From NCBI GenBank assembly GCA_030710605.1, contig CP092869.1, positions 8,653,854-8,717,853 of the forward strand: a stretch of 64,000 nucleotides of DNA. The letters run 5' to 3'. The DNA is from Cordylochernes scorpioides. Taxonomy: Eukaryota > Arthropoda > Arachnida > Pseudoscorpiones > Chernetidae. Made by a program: the position numbers and the translations under genes. Of this stretch, positions 23,219 to 34,616 are shown one piece after another; within the stretch, counting starts at the first letter, position 1; the number at the start of each line of letters is the position of its first letter. Below the pieces are notes generated by a model. The model searched no databases, had not been told where the DNA came from, and saw only the letters and a list, made by a program, of their open reading frames with translations.

Positions 23219-23822
23219 CTAGCGGATGTGTACCCGGCTTCGCCCGGGTTTTATCCGAGTGAAAGTTTGCCTAACGAATATTATTCATAATAATATTCGG
23301 GAACACACAGTATATTATGATAATAATGATAATATAATTTGTTACGTCATATATTTATATTTATATAATACTATAAATTTGTATATTTGTAAGGCGAAAT
23401 TAGAAACATGATAAAACAATTGGTTACTTAAAAACAAATGTAGAAATAAAAGTTGAAATATAATAAACAATGTTAAAGATTAGTTAATTATTAATTAAGA
23501 TTATGTGTGAATATGTGAGAAAGATGTAATATCGTTGTTGTTTTTTAGATTGAGATTATTAGCTAGTATGTAAAAAAATTAACTCTGTTGAATTTTATTT
23601 TTGTATTTATATATAAATAAAATTAACTCTGATGATATTTTTTGTATTTAATCGATAACAGCGAAGTTACGCATGTTAATGTTAGGAAAAATATTTTGAT
23701 GTTAAGCAAAACCTGCTCCATCTCGTTTTACATAAATGTTGAAAATTTGGTTGAAATTGATGCATTGTAACGAAAGGTTTTAGTGAACAACACTTATGAA
23801 ATTTGCATTTTATTAATATAGA
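23219..23822 (-). mobile_element. Second short Helitron, minus strand
   Basis: 3' end CTAG at 23219-23222 (complement) after the hairpin ACCCGGGCGAAGCCGGGT; 5' end reads TCTATATTAATAAAATGC on the minus strand. Its interior differs from its neighbours (TTGGTTGAAATTGATGCA region). Non-coding. Confidence 0.7.
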
Positions 23823-24323
23823 TAAAATAAAATAAAATAAAAATGAATGTAGGTGTGTGTGTCTGTCTGTCCTTTATGCCTGACCAAACCACTCATTGGA
23901 ACGCCATGAAACTTTGGGAAGTTATTTAGTATAGTACTGGGAAGGTTTCTAGCAAATAAAATTTTTGAAATAACTTTTCGCTTTAAAATAATCAAGATAA
24001 ATATTCTAATTTATCTGTTATAATTCAACAATCTGCTCTAAATATTATCATGATGATACGATGATTTTGTAATGTAGAAAATTAGGAAAGACAAAATTCA
24101 GGATGAAACGGTAATTTATTTGAGACAAGAATAATGATACAATTCCAAGGCAAGATACTATTCCTTTAACTTCCAATTACCGAGGGAACCAATTAATATT
24201 GATTCTATTCAACTTATCGAGTATTTTTCAAGGGACCGGGAAAAAATGTTCACTTTATCGAGATATTTGTTAGACAAACCTTTACTCGGGTAAAACCCGG
24301 GCGAAGCCGGGTACGTCCGCTAG
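23823..24323 (+). mobile_element. Short Helitron, plus strand
   Basis: 3' end is GGGCGAAGCCGGGT, ACGTCCG, CTAG (24320-24323) followed by T. The 5' end is blurred by an AAAAT repeat. Non-coding. Confidence 0.75.
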
Positions 24324-24431
24324 TCAAATATAAATAATTTTACATATAATATCTGGTTTCGCTTGGTTTCTTCTCAATTGAATGTATCCACACACACACA
24401 TGAAATATGCTTCAACACTAATATTATATAT

Positions 24432-24746
24432 TGAGACGTTACAAAAAACAATTTTCAGTTGTACATAAATTCCTTTAAGGTGTTACTTTAATTTTTCATA
24501 TGCTTATTTTCATTTTTTTTCTCATTCATTAAAAGTCAATGATGTACATGCAAAATTAGTAAAAACTCAATAAAAACGATATGTAAAATTAGATATAAAC
24601 AAATGGCTTGTAAACAAAAGCGGCAGTAAAATGAGTTGAAGTAAAATGTCTATTCCATTAACAAACATTTCACTTTTAAAATAATGAACTTTAAAATTAA
24701 AGTTTTACAAAACAGAAAATTAGCGTTTTAAAATAAAAACGTGGCA
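24432..24746 (+). repeat. Gypsy 5' LTR
   Basis: 315 bp, TG...CA ends, about 95% alike to the 3' LTR by eye. Contains AATAAAAACG near its end, a possible polyadenylation signal. Confidence 0.92.
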
Positions 24747-24748
24747 TT

Positions 24749-24766
24749 TGGCGCAGTCGAAAAGGA
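24749..24766 (+). other. Primer binding site
   Basis: TGGCGCAGTCG two bases after the LTR. The TGGCGCAGTCGG type is complementary to the 3' end of a serine tRNA in Gypsy relatives such as 297 and 17.6; that tRNA match is from knowledge, not checked here. Confidence 0.75.
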
Positions 24767-24780
24767 TACGGAAAGAAAAA

Positions 24781-25719
24781 ATGGCGGAAAATCCAAACTA
24801 CCGGTTGCAAAAATTCAACGGCTCGAAGTCGGCAATTAGGCCTGAGTCATGGATCAAATTATATGATTTTGAAAATAATTCTTTAAAGGAAGATGAAAAA
24901 ATCAAAAATCTTATGTACTACTTGACAGATTCAGCACTTGAATGGTATGTAGACGAGATTATTTCAAATCCTGCAATAAAAAGATGGGAAGTTGTAAAGG
25001 AAAAGTTGATTCAAAGATTTGGTTCATACAACGCAAATCCAATTGTCTCAGCATCACATCGAAGATTAAAACGAGAAGAATCAATAGAAAATTATTTTCA
25101 AGATAAAATTCGCCTGTTAAATCAAACCCATCTAACGAAGGAGGAAAAAATTCATTTATTAACAGACGGACTTCCAAATGATTGGAAAGATTTAATTGTG
25201 GCTGCACAGACAACTGACGCCGCAAAATGGTTTCATATCGCAGCTTCAATTGAACAAAATAAGGCTTCAATTCAGTTTAAGCCTAAAAACAAAATACATC
25301 TCGCGACAAAAAATAATGATAATAGAAAAAATGTTTGCCCATTCTGGTGTCCAATATGTTTGAAAAAGGGAATAAAAATTAAACATTGGGTCACAGATTG
25401 TGAGGATTATGATCCTAATTATAAAAAGGATAGGCCTAATCAAAATACTTCAGTGAAACAAGTATGCGGAGCCCCGGAATTGTTGAATGTAAGTACTTTG
25501 ACAAATACCCCTACACAAGGAGCTTTCAAGCTTATCAACATAAGTGTTGAAGTAAATGAAATTCCTGCGCAAGCATTTGTGGATACTGGAGCAACAGTAT
25601 CAATAATCAATTGGCGATTGTTCAAGCGAACCCGTCTTCAACTTAACCAAATTCTGACATTCACATCAGCCAAGCGGATGGTGTTACCAGGACATGTGGA
25701 AACCTTCAGACCAAGGTAA
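24781..25719 (+). CDS. Gypsy Gag and protease ORF
   Basis: I take the ATG at 24781 (MAENPNYRLQKFNGSK) as the start; the frame opens slightly earlier without an ATG. The Gag core has LMYYLTDSALEWY and WEVVKEKLIQRFG, followed by a Cys/His finger (CPICLKKG...HWVTDC). Residues about 255-285 hold FVDTGATVSII, the active-site DTG of a retroviral-type aspartic protease. The frame ends just after it and pol continues in another frame from about 25690, either a programmed shift or a mutation. Confidence 0.85.
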   Translation: MAENPNYRLQKFNGSKSAIRPESWIKLYDFENNSLKEDEKIKNLMYYLTDSALEWYVDEIISNPAIKRWEVVKEKLIQRFGSYNANPIVSASHRRLKREESIENYFQDKIRLLNQTHLTKEEKIHLLTDGLPNDWKDLIVAAQTTDAAKWFHIAASIEQNKASIQFKPKNKIHLATKNNDNRKNVCPFWCPICLKKGIKIKHWVTDCEDYDPNYKKDRPNQNTSVKQVCGAPELLNVSTLTNTPTQGAFKLINISVEVNEIPAQAFVDTGATVSIINWRLFKRTRLQLNQILTFTSAKRMVLPGHVETFRPR

Positions 25720-28414
25720 GAATAGATAAACTAATTAAACCTGTAACTCTCCATGTAATGAAGAACTTTAAATATCCACTCTTGATCGGATTAGATATTG
25801 CATCTCTTTTTAATCTTTTAATAGATGTCAAAGACAAAACAATTTACACCAAATTTGAAGGATTACAAAATCCAATTCTTGTAAATCATCTAGAAGAGAT
25901 AAGAGAACATGAATTAAAAAAATTACTTGAACACAATAGGAATGTTTTTTGTCAGCATGCCATTGATTTGGGAAAAGTAGCTATACAACATAAGATCATC
26001 ACGAAAAGTGAACAACCAATTTCTCTTAGACCCTATCGTCGTCCTCTAAAAGAGTATGAAGAGATAGCTGAACAAGTTAAAGAACTTCTCGAACACAAGT
26101 TAATAAGAACTTCAGATTCTCCTTAGGCATTTCCTGTTGTTATGGTTCTCAAGAAGGATGGAAATAAAAGGATGTGCATTGATTACAGACGTCTTAATGA
26201 GATCACGCTGGATAACAGGCAACCCCTACCTCACATACAGGACATGTTTGATCGATTGCATGGATCCAGATTCTTCTCTACCCTTGATGTTGCATGGGGT
26301 TATTGGCAGATCGAAATGGACCCGCAATCTATTCAAAAAACTGCATTCGTCACAAACGATGGTCATTATGAGTTTTTAGTGATGCCATTTGGTTTAAAAA
26401 ATGCTGCTTCAACGTTTCAAAGGATAATCCAACATATTCTAGGTGAATTATTATGGAAAGGAACTTGCTCTTTCCAAGATGACATATTGGTGTACACGAA
26501 AACATGGCAAGAGCACATAGAGCTTCTTAGTAAAGTTTTTGACAAATTAAGACAGTACAACATGAAATTAAAATTGTCGAAATGTTTTTTTGGAAGAACT
26601 GAAGTAAAATACCTCGGACATATCATCAGTCACAATCAATTAAAACCTGATCCAGGAAAAGTAAAATCTATTCAAGACTTTCCAAGACCTGATACTGTAA
26701 AGAAAGTTCGTCAGTTCATGGGATTGGCAAATTATTACAGAAAATTTGTGAAGGACTTTTCTAAAATTTCATTCCCCTTGGTTCGACTCACTCGGAAGAA
26801 TCAGCCCTTCATCTGGAATGAGGAAGTAGAGGAGTCGTTCGCTAAACTTAAAATGGCACTATCTACAAAACCTGTGCTTGCCATTTACAACCCGGACTAC
26901 CCCTCTAAAGTTTATACAGATGCCTCCAAATATGGAATTGGAGCAATCCTAACACAAATTGGTCCAGACAATGAGGAACATGTAATTGCTTATTACTCCA
27001 AAACACTGCAACCACACCAAGAGAATTATTCTGCTTATGAGATGGAATGCCTAGCCGTGATACAAGCAACTGATCACTTTCATGTATACATAGAAAACCA
27101 ACCATTTGAAATCATCACTGATCATGCGGCGCTCCAATGGCTTTTCACCATGAAGAAACCGAAACCTAAGTATTTTAGATGGATTCTTAGTTTATCCTCG
27201 AAATCATGTAACAGCGTTCATCATTCTGGAAAGCAACAAACTCATGTTGACGCCTTATCAAGACTCCCAGTTGTTAACATTGCAACTCAAGAACTTCAAG
27301 AACACCAACAAAATTCAGATTTGAGTTTCTTGAAAAATTCCCACACTCACGACGGTGTGGTAATGATCAAACAAAAAGGAGTTTTTAAAGCAGTTGTCCC
27401 AAACTCGCTTACCAAATAAATATTGGAAGAATATCACGATTCATTGAGTCACCCATCAATAACCAAAACATGCAAACTTATAACTCAATGTTATTGGTGG
27501 AAAGGAATAACAACTGATATCAAGAATTATGTTCGATCTTGTAAATCTTGTCAACTAGTGAAGGTCAGACATGAACCAACTTTAGGAGAAATGATCACTC
27601 CAACGTCAAATATCCAACCATTACAAATGATCGGTTGTGACACTATTGTACTGGGAACAGCAGCAGCTAACACAAAGCATAAATTCATTCAAGTTTTTGT
27701 TGATCACGCAACTCGTTATCTATAGGCATATCCCACAATAACAAACACTGCTCAAGCTGTCACTCAATGTCTTGATAAGATAATCAAATCTGTTAATTCG
27801 ATCAATACTATCTTAACAGATAATGGCAAAAATTTTATATCAAAAGAGTTCAACAAATTTCTTTCTTTACAAGGAATTAAACACACATATACTTCGCCTT
27901 ATCATCCTCAGTGCAATGGCATTTGTGAGAAATTAAATGATACGATAATGACAAAACTGAGAATAGCTGTTCTAGAGAACCTAGATGTAAATGTAGCTCA
28001 TTGTTACCGCAAGTTGTCAAAAATTATAATTCCACACCACATGACGTGACTGGTTTTTCACTGCTTTTCTTAATGTATGGAATCGGTAATGTACCCGAAT
28101 TTGTCGACCAAACTCCAATTACAATTGAAGAAGCCAGAAAGAAAGCTAGCCTGCGGACAGAACAAATTAGAAGTAGGTGGAAGATTAAACACGATTGCCA
28201 TCACCCCAAGTATGTCTTTAAAGAAGGAGACTTAGTCATAAGAAAAATTGCCTTCAACGACCCTCGTCTCATCAAGACATCACCAAAATATGAAGGACCA
28301 TTTGTCATTCATAAAAAGGTATCTGATGTAACCTACGATATCTCTCTGAAAGACCAGAAGCAAGCAAGACGCGTTCACATATCTCAACTTCGACCATTTA
28401 TTACCCGAGAATAA
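25690..28414 (+). pseudogene. Gypsy pol: RT, RNase H, integrase, broken
   Basis: RT begins after LRPYRRPLKEYEE, with VVMVLKKDGNKRMCIDYRRL, FFSTLDVAWGYWQI, and the catalytic box FQDD where most Gypsy RTs have Y(L/I/V)DD. RNase H: VYTDASKYGIGAIL, YEMECLAV, ITDHAALQWL. Integrase: the HHCC finger (HDSLSHP...CKSCQLVK), then CDTIVLG, LTDNGKNF and CEKLN for the DDE triad. Stops at 26124, 27417 and 27723 and a frameshift near 28000 break it. The final 137 codons end QLRPFITRE. No chromodomain. Confidence 0.93.
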
Positions 28415-28434
28415 ATGCTTCAAGAAGGGGAATA

Positions 28435-28755
28435 TGAGACGTTACAAAAAAAAACAATTTTCAGTTGTACATAAATTCCTTTAAAGTGTTACTTTAATTT
28501 TTCATATGTTTATTTTCAATTTCTTTTTCTCATTCATTAAAAGTCAATGATGTACATGCAAAATTAGTAAAAACTCAATAAAAACGATATGTAAAAATAG
28601 ATATAAACAAATGGCTTGTAAAACAAAAGCGGTAATAAAATGATTTGAGGTAAAATGTCTATTCCATTAACAAACATTTCACTTTTAAAATAATGAACTT
28701 TAAAATTAAAGTTTTACAAAACAGAAATTTAGCGTTTTAAAATAAAAACGTGGCA
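28435..28755 (+). repeat. Gypsy 3' LTR
   Basis: 321 bp, preceded by the purine tract AAGAAGGGGAA at 28421-28431. A few indels relative to the 5' LTR (longer A-run near 28447), so the insertion is not brand new. Confidence 0.92.
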
Positions 28756-28807
28756 ATATATAATTTATCATCACTCTAAAGTAATGAAATAATTTAAAAA
28801 ATAAATA

Positions 28808-28964
28808 CAGTAGAACTTGTATAATTCGAAAACATCTTCAATCCGAATATTTATCTTGGTCCCTAGAATTTTCTATAAATAAAATTTACGATTTTAATTA
28901 AAATTTTAGGATTATTCGATTTTATTTCTGGTTCCTTGAGCTTCGAATTATTCAAGTTCGACTG
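28808..28964. mobile_element. pogo-like MITE (counterpart of 14337)
   Basis: Left end CAGTAGAACTTGTATAATTC, right end GAATTATTCAAGTTCGACTG, TA on both sides: a better-preserved pair of ends than the first copy. Confidence 0.75.
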
Positions 28965-29184
28965 TATTTTAAAATGAAACTCAAAGTGAATGAACAATAT
29001 GGAGTCAGGACACGTGAATCTCTTGAATGTGGAACCGGGAAATTTCTCGAGGAAGAGAAGATGACAACAGCGACTACCTGTCACCACTGATGAACCGCGA
29101 ATTCACCAAAAGAAAAGAAAAATATAATAGGGCTTCTGTGGTCTATTAAATGCGTTTTTTTTCGACAATGAAAACGTAAAAAAG

Positions 29185-29450
29185 GTACAGAACAGAATGA
29201 AACACAGAATACACACCGGCGACCATCCCCCTATAAAGCAGCAGCCATAACAGAATCTAAAACAGAGAGAGAAATAATGCAGAAGGAAGCCGAGGCCATG
29301 CTAGAAAGAAAGGTTAGCTAGCCATCTGAGTATCCCTGGTCGGCCCCAGTGGTGCTGGCCAAATAGAAGGACTGTATATTGAGATTCTGTATAGAATTAC
29401 GGCAGCTAAATCACATCACCAAGAAAAACGTTTATCTGTTGCCCCGCAAA
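29185..29450 (+). pseudogene. Gypsy RT start, second fragment
   Basis: Counterpart of 14717-14991: GDHPPIKQQP, then frameshifted WSAPVV and RQLNHI regions. More stops than the first copy, with the same A-run at its end. Confidence 0.7.
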
Positions 29451-29643
29451 AAAAAAAAAAAACATAATGAAATATAAAATGATAATGATTTTGATAATGA
29501 TAAGTTAATATCAAAAATGCCAAATATTTGTTTTGTAATGCATTAGCGCGCCGTTTGTTATGAAAATTTGAAACTATTATACACGCGTATGATTATTTTA
29601 AAAAATAAACAATTTTTTACTGCAATGGAAAATTTAAACGAGA

Positions 29644-30625
29644 TATTCAAAACCCAGGTTCCTGGAGCGCAGAACGCCAATAACCCGGGTATTCCAGCTA
29701 ACTAGAATGGACTAGTGCTGAGCGCATTTACTCGCGTCCTGTTTTGATTGCTGAGTTGAACCAGTTGACCAGGAAGTTCCATGCTGAGATTGAGTCTGGA
29801 AGGCTGGCCATAGATCTAGGATAGAGGTGGGTGAGTCCAAGCAGGATAGCTGTTTGTATCCTATGTCTTAGGAATGATGGACAGCTGAAGAGATGATCAA
29901 CTGTTTGTGGTTCTTCTGAACAGTTGATGCAGGTAGGGTCTGTTTCGGGATGAAAACGTGAAATGTCTTCCAGTACATGGCCCGTGAGGATGGCGGTAGA
30001 AATTTTATGAGATGTGGCTTTGAGTGGAAGGAATTCTCCTGAACGATCTGGTCGAGTAGTCTTGGAAATATAATACAGTCCATGATGATAGGGCAGCCTT
30101 ACGTGTTAGGTTTCGAGCATGATTTTGAGGCAGGGTGTAGTATGAGTGTGGTAGGACAGAAGTAGCGCCATATTTTTCTGCACTGTCTGCTAGGTTATTG
30201 TCATTGATTCCAATTTATCTGGGTACCCAGCACAGTCTTATGTAAGGAGCTCTGTTAAGGACTTTTATTATATTTGCCACTAGCGATGTACGTGTTGGTC
30301 CAAAGGAGCAAATAGCTGCTAAAGCTTATCTACAATCCGAGGCAATGGTCACTCCTGCTTTGGTTGGAATTATCTCCGCTGGTTTAGCTGCTCCTAGAAT
30401 TGCCATGAGTTCAGCTTGTAAGGCAGTGCAGTCTGGGTGAAGCCGTTGAGAATTAGCTGAGGTTCTTGGAAAAGAAATATGATCGCAGCACCAACGCCTG
30501 AATCACTTTTTGATCCATATATGAATATTGGTGGCGTTGTTACATCTTCTAGGCTCAAACTGAAGGAAAGGGGTCGTCTGAATGAGAGGTATGGCAGCGC
30601 AGCAGGTCCTGGCTTTGATTCGCAG
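29644..30625 (-). pseudogene. LINE-B 3' half, second inverted pair, minus copy
   Basis: Counterpart of 15178-16190. The zinc-type motif (CINCSEEPQTVDHL) is visible in the minus strand near 29900; RNase H near 30480-30560 is decayed. Minus-strand stops throughout. Confidence 0.7.
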
Positions 30626-30680
30626 TTCCCCTCCTTTATCTCCTTTAAGACAAAAATACTTATTTATCGAAAATATTGTA

Positions 30681-30934
30681 CAGTAGAAACTCCATTAGAG
30701 AACACCCCGCTAGCGGACACCTCTCTACAAAGGACAGTTTTCATTTGCAAAATGACAATTTTTACTATTTAGAAACTATCCAGTAAGAGGACACCTCTCT
30801 ACACAGGACAGTTTCCATTTACAAAATTACCATTTTTACTATTTAGCCACTCTCCGGTAAGAGGATACTTCTCCCTAAAGAACAGTTTGGCTCTGCAATT
30901 AGGTGTACTTTACAGGGAGGTAGTTCTACAGTAA
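30681..30934. mobile_element. pogo-like MITE, expanded
   Basis: Counterpart of 16262, lengthened by one extra copy of the block containing CTACACAGGACAGTTTCC. Starts CAGTAGAAACTCC after TA. Confidence 0.65.
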
Positions 30935-31314
30935 TAAAATATACTAAAAATAAATATTTTAGCTACTACCATCGACCAATTTGTTTGAAATATAGGTAAA
31001 AGTCGCAAAGAACGATAATTTATTAAGAGCGAAGAGGTAAAATATTTGGTAAAAAATTCACTAAACAGTGGCCCATCATATATAATCACATCAAATTTGA
31101 AATTTACACATCGCCTACTATACACCTCGCCGTTTTTATTTTTATATAACATATAAATCTAACTGTTCATTGCCAGAAGCTAAAATATTTATTTTTTTTT
31201 ATTTTGATTAAATTTTAATGAGGTATTTTTTATTTTTTCTAAATAGATTTGAAGATTTTAAATAAATCTCAGAAATGGATGCCGTTCTATACTGATTTAT
31301 GAAAGGAATAATGT

Positions 31315-31870
31315 TTTAATAAATTGGCGCTACTTCTGTCCTACCACACTCATACTCCACTCTGCCTTGAGTTCTTGCTCGAATCCTAACACGTCAGTTT
31401 GCTCTATCATCATGGACTGTATTATATTACCAAGACCATTTCACCAGATCCCTCAGGAGAATTGCCTCTACTCCAAGTCATCTCCTCAAATTTCTGCCAA
31501 AATTCCGCCATGGAGAGGCCCCCATTACCATCCTCACAGGCCATGACCATGTATTGGCAGACATTAAACGTGTACATTCCAAAACAGACCTTACCTGCTT
31601 CCCCTGTTCAGAAGAGCCACAGACGGTTGTTCATCTTCTCTTCATCTGTCCAGCATTCTTGAGACATAGGATACAAACAGCTATCCTGCTTGGACTGGCC
31701 CATTTCAATCCAACATCAATGGCCAGCCTACCAGACTCAACCTCAGCATGGAACTTCCCTGTCAACTGGTTCAACTCAGCAATCAAAACAGGACACGAGT
31801 AAAAGCGTTCAACACTAGTCCTTAATAGTGGGCTGGACTCCCCGGGTAGTTGGCGTTCTGCGCTCCCTGT
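31315..31870 (+). pseudogene. LINE-B 3' end, second pair, plus copy
   Basis: The best-preserved C-terminus of LINE-B: CSEEPQTVVHLLFICPAFLR and LAHFNPTSMASLPDSTSAWN, ending NWFNSAIKTGHE with a TAA-type stop. The 3' tail runs on toward the leader of RING copy 3. Confidence 0.8.
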
Positions 31871-32420
31871 GCTTTAAATATCTCATTTTTAATAAATATA
31901 TAATGCTTTTCGGACTTCAATTTAATTTCAATTTAGAGGTATTAAAACTTGAAATTAAATTACAAATATTCAATAAAACATTTTATTTTCACAGAAAGGT
32001 ATTCAAATTTGAAAAATTACCATTATTCATTTGGATATAATCCTAGTTTTCATGCCTACATGTGTATTAATTCCCATGATACAAATATTAACATCACCTG
32101 GTGTTCCAAAATAGTAAAATTGTGATACATAACCCAGGCTCCTGGAGCGCAAAATAAAATATAAAATTCTGATTAAATGATTTTTTTACAAATTAAACAG
32201 ATTATATTTATATAACAATATATATTTATATATGGCTGATATTGAATACACACATTATTCTGTTAATTGATATTTCTGAGTTCATTTCACTTGTGTAATC
32301 AATATATCTCTAATTTATAACATTTGTAAGCTCCAGTAACTTAAGAAATTAAGTAGAGAAATATAAATATTTGGAAAATAAAATAATTTTGATATCAATC
32401 AAAAATACATTTGTTTTGAG

Positions 32421-32819
32421 ATGTCAGAAAGAAAAAGAAGCAAGATAGATTACTTTGACATCGCCCATATAGAAGAATGCTCTATCTGTCTGTTAGATAT
32501 CAAGGAAAGATCATTCCCAGAATGTTGCCAACATCAGTTCTGTCTGGAATGCTTAAAAGAAGTCGCGAAATATCGAATTACATGTCCTATTTGTCGCGGG
32601 GAATTTGGAAGAATAATTTACAATGTCCGTGGCGTTAGTGATTATGACACAATCACTGTTGAGAGGCCCCAAAATAATAATTTAATTGACGAATTAATTG
32701 AAGCTACTTACACAGCGTTGATAGCAAATCAAAATAACTTGCAACCTCGTATGGAAATTATGACAAATTTAATTAATATCATTTTAAATATGTTAGCACA
32801 TATACACAGCAGAACCTGA
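32421..32819 (+). CDS. RING-finger protein copy 3, short form
   Basis: 132 codons, single exon. The first ~85 residues match copy 2: RING CSIC, CCQHQFCLEC, CPIC, then NVRGVSDYDTITVERPQ. The rest is different: NNNLIDELIEATYTALIAN, then a hydrophobic stretch LINIILNMLAHI, ending HSRT. The TGA lies inside sequence resembling a pogo-like MITE end (CAGCAGAACCTGAGTAATTC), so the C-terminus looks made by an insertion. Truncated copy 4 (61199) has the same ending, so this short form was itself duplicated. E3 ligase activity is plausible for the RING but not shown. Confidence 0.75.
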   Translation: MSERKRSKIDYFDIAHIEECSICLLDIKERSFPECCQHQFCLECLKEVAKYRITCPICRGEFGRIIYNVRGVSDYDTITVERPQNNNLIDELIEATYTALIANQNNLQPRMEIMTNLINIILNMLAHIHSRT

Positions 32820-32950
32820 GTAATTCGAACTTCTTTGATTATATAGCGTTTTCATTTTAAATATTTATCATGGTCCCCTCGAATTTACTCCGGATTAATT
32901 GATGCACATTAATAATTCATTTTAATTTTTTTTATATTGTATATATATTT
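32807..32950. mobile_element. Truncated pogo-like MITE, second family
   Basis: Begins CAGCAGAACCTGAGTAATTC and continues with ATTTATCATGGTCCCCTCGA, like the left half of 14337-14495. No right end. Same fragment after RING copy 4 at 61453-61600. Confidence 0.5.
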
Positions 32951-33120
32951 ATATGTCAAGTGGCTCTACAACTCCGGTCACTGCTAAAAATTGAAACATG
33001 CCAAGGATTCAGAATCTAGAATGCTGTACAAGATGATGCTGAACATCGCTACCAGAGAAAAAAAAATAAATTAGTTTTTGTTTTCAAAGTTTCGCGCATT
33101 TAATATATATATATTTTTTA

Positions 33121-33390
33121 ATAAATAAAGGTTCCAGGGCTAAGTTTTTTGTTCAACTTTTTATTTTCATGCTTTCGGACTTGTCAGTCCTTCAACATGA
33201 GTATCACGTTTCTTGTTCAACTTTTTATTTTCAAACTTTCGGATTTGTCATTCCTTTAACATGAGTATCACGTTTTTTGTTCAACTTTTATTTTCCTCCT
33301 GTGATAATCCTTTCAAAGGAATGACAAGTCTGAAAACTTTAAAATGAAAAGTTGATCAAGAAACTTAGCCCTGGAAACTTTATTTATTTT
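33121..33390. repeat. Inverted repeat with hammerhead-like remnants
   Basis: Outer arms GGTTCCAGGGCTAAG and CTTAGCCCTGGAA face each other. Inside are two direct copies of a block with CTTTCGGACTTGTCAGTCC and one inverted, changed copy. On the minus strand the block reads GAAGGACTGACAAGTCCGAAAGC: a stem and GAAA as in hammerhead helix II, but with the CTGATGA box degraded. Resembles Penelope terminal repeats. Copy at 62173-62380. Confidence 0.5.
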
Positions 33391-34144
33391 ATAAGAATAT
33401 AAATCAGGTAGGAATATTTGCTTTGTTTTGTGTGTTGAATTGAAAATATGAATTTATAATTATATATATTTTTTTCAATTCAATAAAGACCTTTGTATCA
33501 ATATTGAGTGAAAATGTGTTTTCTCCTGTAGAAGGGTGTTCATGTCTGAAAGCTAGAGATTAAAAAGGTTTTAGAAAAGATACTTTTACCTGGAGACCTG
33601 GAGTTTTTGTTTTCAAAGTTTCGTATTTAATATTTGTTTTATAAAATAAATAAAGCTTCCAGGGCTAAGTTTCTTGTTAAACTTTTATTTTCATGCTTTC
33701 GTAGGTATATTTGTTTTGTTTTGTGTGTTGAATTGAAAATATAAATTTATAATTTTATTTTCAATTCAATAAAATCCTTTGTATCAATATTGAGTAAAAA
33801 TGTGTTTTCTCCCGTAAAAGGATGTTCATGTCTGAAAGCTAGAAATTAAAAAGGTTTTTGAAAAAGATACTTTTCCCTGGAGGCCTGATGTTTTCACTCA
33901 TTATATATTTTGTAAATATATCATTTGTGAAGTAAACTAAAATAATAAACATCTTTGTATTCCCTATAAATAAAAATAAAAACAGGTTGATTTGAGCTTT
34001 AATGTTAATAGGTATGAAAGTATCCATTTTTATTCGCTCAGAGATTGGTTCACTACTATCACGTGAGTGCAATCAGCCAATGATATTTTAGTTCATAACG
34101 TTTATTATTCTTGTAGCTCTCTTTATCTCTCTCCTAGTAATGTA
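33391..34144. repeat. AT-rich downstream region of RING copy 3
   Basis: Gene-less. Shares blocks with 39040-39240 and 62400-62840, for example CACTACTATCACGTGAG and the phrase ATGTTAATAGGTATGAAAG. Internal duplication: 33160-33540 and 33640-33860 share sequence. Confidence 0.5.
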
Positions 34145-34325
34145 CAGTTAAACCTGTCTATAACGCCCCCTCTTGAGACTCACCAAAATAGGCGGCTATA
34201 GAGAGGGGGTGCTATAGACAGGTCACTTTGAATGTAAATATCGCATTGTACACTACGCATTTAAAATCGGACGCTATAGAGAGGAAGGCGCTATTTAGAG
34301 GTGGCGATATAGACAGGTTTAACTG
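34145..34325. mobile_element. pogo-like MITE, third family, complete
   Basis: 181 bp flanked by TA. Ends CAGTTAAACCTGTCTATA and TATAGACAGGTTTAACTG are perfect inverted repeats. The copy near RING copy 4 is cut to about 33 bp (62846-62878). Confidence 0.85.
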
Positions 34326-34616
34326 TATAAACATTTTTACATTTGTTATTTGATTTGAGAACTTTTAAAAATCAATATATTTTGAAGTTATTCTATGAAT
34401 AACTTTTTAAAAACTATTTAAGCTTATTTTTATATTATAGGGATCTGAAGCTTGGTATTTTTTTTATCTCTTAATGGGAATTTTCAAATTCCAGTTCCAA
34501 AAAAAAAAAAACTTTATTAGGTATCGCTTAAAAGAGCAACTCAAGACATTATATTCATAATCATGTATTGGAGGAAATATCTTCATTTACGGGGCTGCTG
34601 AAAAAATAGATGATTT

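Larger units (their letters stand above)
24432..28755 (+). mobile_element. Ty3/Gypsy LTR retrotransposon, nearly complete
   Basis: 4.3 kb with two LTRs starting TGAGACG and ending CGTGGCA, flanked by ATAT on both sides (24428-24431, 28756-28759). A primer site follows the 5' LTR and a purine tract precedes the 3' LTR. Gag with protease, and pol with RT, RNase H and integrase, in the Gypsy order; no envelope ORF. Pol carries stops and frameshifts, so it is not autonomous. It sits inside the spacer of the second unit and is absent from the first. Confidence 0.95.
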
